Source: Peribacillus simplex
GTDB lineage: Bacteria > Bacillota > Bacilli > Bacillales > DSM-1321
Direction: 5' to 3'
DNA: 64,000 nt
Assembly (NCBI RefSeq): GCF_900156045.1
Contig: NZ_FTMX01000003.1
Span: 434,001 to 498,000, forward strand
The translations under genes and the position numbers were made by a program. The notes under the pieces were generated by a model. It was given only the letters and a program-made list of their open reading frames with translations. It was not told where the DNA came from and ran no database searches. Numbering within the stretch: the stretch's first letter is position 1; each line of letters starts with the position of its first letter. This document shows, in pieces, positions 60,512 through 64,000 of this stretch.

Positions 60512-62062
60512 ATGAGCTTACTTTCTATAGATAAATTAGCACACAGCTTTGGCGACCGTACTTTATTCAAGGATGTATCCTTCCGCCTGATGGCCGGTGA
60601 ACATGTAGGCCTGGTAGGGGCGAATGGTGTCGGGAAGTCAACGATGATGAATATCATTACTGGACAACTCATCCATGATGATGGCCGGGTGGAATGGACA
60701 CCTGGTGTCGAATATGGCTATCTTGATCAACATACGATACTTTCTAAAGGTAAATCGATTCGCGACGTCTTAAGGGATGCATACTTGCCTTTATTCGAGC
60801 AGGAAAAAGCACTGAATGAAGTTACAGAAAAAATGGGTACGGCCACTCCGGAAGAACTTGAAGAACTCTTGGAACAAATGGGTGAAATCCAGGACAAGCT
60901 GGAAGCCGGCGGTTTTTACAATCTCGATATTAAAATTGAAGAAGCGGCACGCGGTTTAGGTTTGGATGCGATCGGGTTGGACCGTGATGTCTCTGCCCTA
61001 AGCGGCGGACAACGGACAAAGGTTTTATTGGCGAAGTTACTATTGGAACAACCGCAAGTCCTGCTGCTCGACGAGCCAACCAACTACTTGGATGTGGAGC
61101 ATATCCGCTGGCTGAGCAGCTACTTAAAGGAATATCCACATGCATTTCTATTGATTTCGCATGATACCGAGTTCATGAACGGCGTCGTTGACGTCATCTT
61201 CCATCTTGAATTTTCTAAACTGACCCGTTACACGGCAACTTATGAAAAATTCCTTGAGCTGGCTGAATTGAATAAAAACCAACATATTAACGCATATGAA
61301 AAACAGCGTGAATTCATTAAAAAGCAGGAAGATTTCATTGCAAAAAATAAAGCCCGCTATTCAACGACCGGCCGGGCAAAGAGCCGTCAAAAGCAATTGA
61401 ATCGCATGGAACGTATCGATCGTCCAGAAACTGCAATGAAACCTACTTTCGACTTTAAAGAATCACGTGCGAGCAGCCGTTATGTCTTTGAAGGTGAAGA
61501 TCTGGAAATCGGATATGACCGCCCATTGCTTCCGAAGCTATCCATGACCATCGAACGAGGAGAAAAAATTGCCGTGGTCGGCTGTAACGGAGTTGGTAAA
61601 TCCACTCTTTTAAAAACGATTTTGGGTAAAATCGACCCTCTAGGCGGTAAAAGATCACTTGGGGACTTCCTTTTTTCTTCTTATTTTGAACAGGAAGTGA
61701 AAGCAGGCGATACGACGCCGATCGATGAAGTATGGAATGCATTCCCGCATCTGGACCAACCACAGGTACGTGCGATCCTTGCCCGTGTCGGATTGAAAAA
61801 CGAGCACATTTCACGTCCGATGAGCCATTTAAGCGGTGGGGAACAAGCAAAAGTGCGCCTTTGTAAACTCATGCTTACCGAAAGCAATTGGCTGTTATTC
61901 GATGAACCGACCAACCATTTGGATGTAGTTGCAAAAGAAGAACTGAAACGTGCAATGAAAGAGTATAAAGGAACGATTGTCCTCGTATGCCATGAACCTG
62001 ATTTCTATGAAGATTGGGTAACCAAGGTATGGGATGTAGAGGAATGGTCGAACAATAATTAA
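60512..62062 (+). CDS. yfmM: ABC-F family ATPase (YfmM type)
   Basis: A 516-residue soluble protein with two ABC ATPase domains in tandem and no membrane segment. Domain 1 has GANGVGKSTMMNI, LSGGQRTKVLLAKLL and LLLDEPTNYLD; domain 2 has GCNGVGKSTLLK, LSGGEQAKVRL and LLFDEPTNHLD. The linker between them is lysine/arginine-rich (KKQEDFIAKNKARYSTTGRA). ABC-F proteins act on the ribosome E site to relieve stalling or antibiotic block. Length and sequence match B. subtilis YfmM. GGGAGGTTC precedes the ATG. Confidence 0.87.
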   Translation: MSLLSIDKLAHSFGDRTLFKDVSFRLMAGEHVGLVGANGVGKSTMMNIITGQLIHDDGRVEWTPGVEYGYLDQHTILSKGKSIRDVLRDAYLPLFEQEKALNEVTEKMGTATPEELEELLEQMGEIQDKLEAGGFYNLDIKIEEAARGLGLDAIGLDRDVSALSGGQRTKVLLAKLLLEQPQVLLLDEPTNYLDVEHIRWLSSYLKEYPHAFLLISHDTEFMNGVVDVIFHLEFSKLTRYTATYEKFLELAELNKNQHINAYEKQREFIKKQEDFIAKNKARYSTTGRAKSRQKQLNRMERIDRPETAMKPTFDFKESRASSRYVFEGEDLEIGYDRPLLPKLSMTIERGEKIAVVGCNGVGKSTLLKTILGKIDPLGGKRSLGDFLFSSYFEQEVKAGDTTPIDEVWNAFPHLDQPQVRAILARVGLKNEHISRPMSHLSGGEQAKVRLCKLMLTESNWLLFDEPTNHLDVVAKEELKRAMKEYKGTIVLVCHEPDFYEDWVTKVWDVEEWSNNN

Positions 62063-62074
62063 CTTGGTCTATTT

Positions 62075-62112
62075 AGAGGGTGCCCGCTTGAGACGGGGCA
62101 CCTTCTTTTTAT
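62075..62112 (+). terminator. Terminator of yfmM
   Basis: AGGGTGCCC pairs with GGGGCACCT around a 9-base loop, followed by TCTTTTT. Confidence 0.88.
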
Positions 62113-62115
62113 GTC

Positions 62116-62154
62116 AAAAAAGACTGAAATGGTTATAAAATCCCCCATTCAGTC
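62116..62154 (-). terminator. Terminator of the ATP-grasp gene
   Basis: On the minus strand GACTGAATGG pairs with CCATTTCAGTC (one bulge) and is followed by six Ts. Confidence 0.7.
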
Positions 62155-62188
62155 AGCAACACTTTTTTTTATTTTATTTGTTCAAGTT

Positions 62189-63121
62189 TTATTTCGCCAA
62201 TTCGGATCCTAGAAACTTCGCTAATTCAAGCATGCCATATTGGCCTGCTGCTTCCTCAGCGTCACTGTTATAATTCGTATTGGTATTGATGTCATACGTG
62301 TAGATTTCACCATCGCTGTTACGAATGAATTCAATTCCTGCAATCGAAATTTCATTCGCTTTTAAAAACGCTTCATATTTTTCAATAATCGGATCATGAA
62401 AATCTTGCACAATTTGAAATTTTGGTTTTTCTTCTACCTCTTCACCGATCGGGCAGAATAAGTCACCAATTTGGCATGCATCTGCCGGACAAAGCTCGAA
62501 GCCTTCGGATGTATCAACCTCTACCGCATAAATAAACTTGCCACCCACGAATTCACAACGGGTGATGAATGGCTCCGGCGCTTTTATGTATTCCTGAATT
62601 AATGTAATCCCATCAACTGGTTCATCGAATTCTGGACCTTCCACATAATGTTTCAATGCTTCTACTGAGTGAAATAATTGAACACCGAGTCCTTTACCTG
62701 CACGGTTATGTTTCGTGATAAACGAAGCGACATTTAATTTCTCTGCTGCCTTCATGATATTTTCCTTACCTACAGCTGCGATCGTTTTCGGAGTCTTAAT
62801 TCCAGCCTTTGTCAGTGCCGTATATTGATTGACTTTGCTGACCTCCAAACGAAGCGCTCGTGACCCATTGAAGACTGTACGATTATGCTGTTCAAGCCAC
62901 GCTAGCACAGATTCTGTCATTTCAGGCGCAAATCGGTGCCCACGAGTATGTGAGCTTGCACTCATACGGCTATAAAAAACGCCCTCTGGCGGTTCCTCTG
63001 TTAAATCCACCACACCCTGATCAAGATGCCATTCTTCATAGGGAAGTTCTAACTCATTCATTCTTTTGGTTAAATGGGCAGTCCATTCCTCATTTTCATG
63101 AATGATATAAATTTTACTCAT
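62189..63121 (-). CDS. ATP-grasp family ligase (RimK-like)
   Basis: A 310-residue ATP-grasp protein. FNGSRALRLEVSKVNQYTAL, KTPKTIAAVGKENIMKAAEK, FITKHNRAGKGLGVQLFHSV and the C-terminal FIRNSDGEIYTYDINTNTNY with metal-binding acidic and Asn residues define the fold. RimK-like ligases join a carboxylate to an amine through an acyl phosphate. Substrate is unknown. An AGGAGGAATC ribosome site precedes the ATG. The neighbour upstream is a SAM methyltransferase on the same strand, with a 90-base gap. Confidence 0.85.
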   Translation of the reverse strand: MSKIYIIHENEEWTAHLTKRMNELELPYEEWHLDQGVVDLTEEPPEGVFYSRMSASSHTRGHRFAPEMTESVLAWLEQHNRTVFNGSRALRLEVSKVNQYTALTKAGIKTPKTIAAVGKENIMKAAEKLNVASFITKHNRAGKGLGVQLFHSVEALKHYVEGPEFDEPVDGITLIQEYIKAPEPFITRCEFVGGKFIYAVEVDTSEGFELCPADACQIGDLFCPIGEEVEEKPKFQIVQDFHDPIIEKYEAFLKANEISIAGIEFIRNSDGEIYTYDINTNTNYNSDAEEAAGQYGMLELAKFLGSELAK

Positions 63122-63212
63122 AAAAGATTCCTCCTGATTGTTTAAAATTTTATGTTTTTATCTGAGGCTTGGAGACATCCTTTTTATACGCATAACACTT
63201 TTAACTGCATCC

Positions 63213-64000
63213 CTACACTCGTTCAGCCACCAAGGTAAATGTTTTCGGAAGCCCAATATCATGGATTTTATGATTCGGTTCTTCCTCGAGCACTTTAATA
63301 ACAAGCCCTGATTGACCTATTGACGTTACCAGTTCCCCGATTGTCCATTTACGCTGTACAACTCTTGAAAGGCTCCCTTTTTCCTCGTCGGGCATATGCT
63401 TCGAAAAAGCGACCTCATTGTTTTCGATTGCCGGAGCGAAATAGTTGCCTGTTATTTTATGTTTTTTACCATTTGAAGTAATGAGCTTTGTTGAAATTGG
63501 GTGAAATTCATGCAGAACGAACCGGCCTCCAGGTTTCAGCATCTTTTTAATTTTTTCAAATAAAGGCTGCAGATCTATTAAGTAGTGAAGTACACCGAGC
63601 TCCATTAAAACCAAATCCTGATTCCCTGAGTCATGCTCGGATGATAGTGAAAGGACATCCGAAACGATATACTCGATGGAGACATTGGCCCCACTGGCCA
63701 GCTCATTTGCAAACATTGCATTTTCCTGGGAAAAGTCAACTACTTTCACTTCAGCTCCCAATATGGCAAGGGCAACTGCTTTAACACCGTTCGATCCCAT
63801 CAAATGAGTGATTTTTTTACCGGATGTTTCTCCCATATATTTATAAAAAGGGTGCAGTCTCCATTTTGGATTTTGCTTGATTTTGGATGCCAATTCCACG
63901 GGATCTCCATATCGATTGACCAGCGCTAAATAATTATTCTGGTTCCACGCCTGTTCATTTTCCGCTGTGAACCCCTTCTGCTCGGCAGATAAGTAAGCAT
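63213..64000 (-). CDS. Class I SAM-dependent methyltransferase, 5' end cut by window edge
   Basis: The reading frame stays open to the window edge, so the real start is outside; the visible part is about 262 residues. ITHLMGSNGVKAVALAILGA is the SAM-binding motif I region, VKVVDFSQENAMFANELA motif II, VLMELGVLHYLIDLQPLFEK and MLKPGGRFVLHEFHPIS the post-motifs. Upstream of 63899 the frame continues (WNQNNYLALVNRYGDPVELA), which fits the usual N-terminus of this group. Target is unknown. Confidence 0.85.
   Translation of the reverse strand, partial: AYLSAEQKGFTAENEQAWNQNNYLALVNRYGDPVELASKIKQNPKWRLHPFYKYMGETSGKKITHLMGSNGVKAVALAILGAEVKVVDFSQENAMFANELASGANVSIEYIVSDVLSLSSEHDSGNQDLVLMELGVLHYLIDLQPLFEKIKKMLKPGGRFVLHEFHPISTKLITSNGKKHKITGNYFAPAIENNEVAFSKHMPDEEKGSLSRVVQRKWTIGELVTSIGQSGLVIKVLEEEPNHKIHDIGLPKTFTLVAERV

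Overview
The window looks like chromosome of a spore-forming Bacillaceae bacterium, most likely Peribacillus or a close Bacillus relative (inference). The first 13 kb follows the yw region of Bacillus subtilis: speE, pbpG, ywhD, ywhC, ywhB, ywgA, ywfO, rsfA, lipL, pta, hemQ, gerQ, ywdK, ywdI, ung. Sporulation and germination genes (pbpG, rsfA, gerQ), bacillithiol (bshB2), AGGAGG-type ribosome sites and frequent TTG/GTG starts fit this.

Layout. 1-13.2 kb: conserved core (cell wall, lipoylation, acetate, haem, DNA repair). 13.4-20.2 kb: phospholipase D-like protein, a probable sigma-B stress gene, a molybdopterin operon (moeB-moaD-moaE-mobA), pdxK, yojF-bshB2. 20.3-27.8 kb: MFS exporter with a MarR regulator and palindromic operator, a lipoprotein sugar dehydrogenase, HAD phosphatase, a double P-loop ATPase, YbaK, gluconokinase. 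27.9-28.6 kb: a decayed gluconate permease. 28.7-38.6 kb: a 12-gene corrinoid salvage operon on the minus strand behind one cobalamin riboswitch: uptake (btuF, btuC, btuD-cbiZ fusion), side-chain removal and rebuilding (CbiZ, CobD, CbiB), nucleotide loop assembly (CobU, CobS, CobC), adenosylation (PduO) and alpha-ribazole import and phosphorylation (CblT, CblS).

39.78-54.99 kb is a 15.2-kb integrated island in a tRNA-Arg(CCU) gene. It is bounded by 47-bp direct repeats with one mismatch, has a tyrosine integrase next to the tRNA, and is visibly richer in A+T than its flanks. It carries a P-loop helicase-like protein, a serine recombinase, small zinc-binding and HTH proteins, a DUF5677-like protein, a lipoprotein, several short membrane proteins and many unknowns. 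I see no relaxase, type IV secretion, terminase or capsid gene, so it looks like a mobilisable or satellite-type island rather than a self-transmissible one. Signals inside it: a 35-nt motif repeated with exact spacing before three transcription units, iteron-like repeats beside a very AT-rich stretch, a nested RNA hairpin, and small genes with good ribosome sites that are easy to miss.

55-64 kb: OatA-like acyltransferase, a pair of related micropeptide genes behind a sigma-B-like promoter, topB, an ABC-F protein (YfmM type), an ATP-grasp ligase and a partial methyltransferase cut by the window edge.
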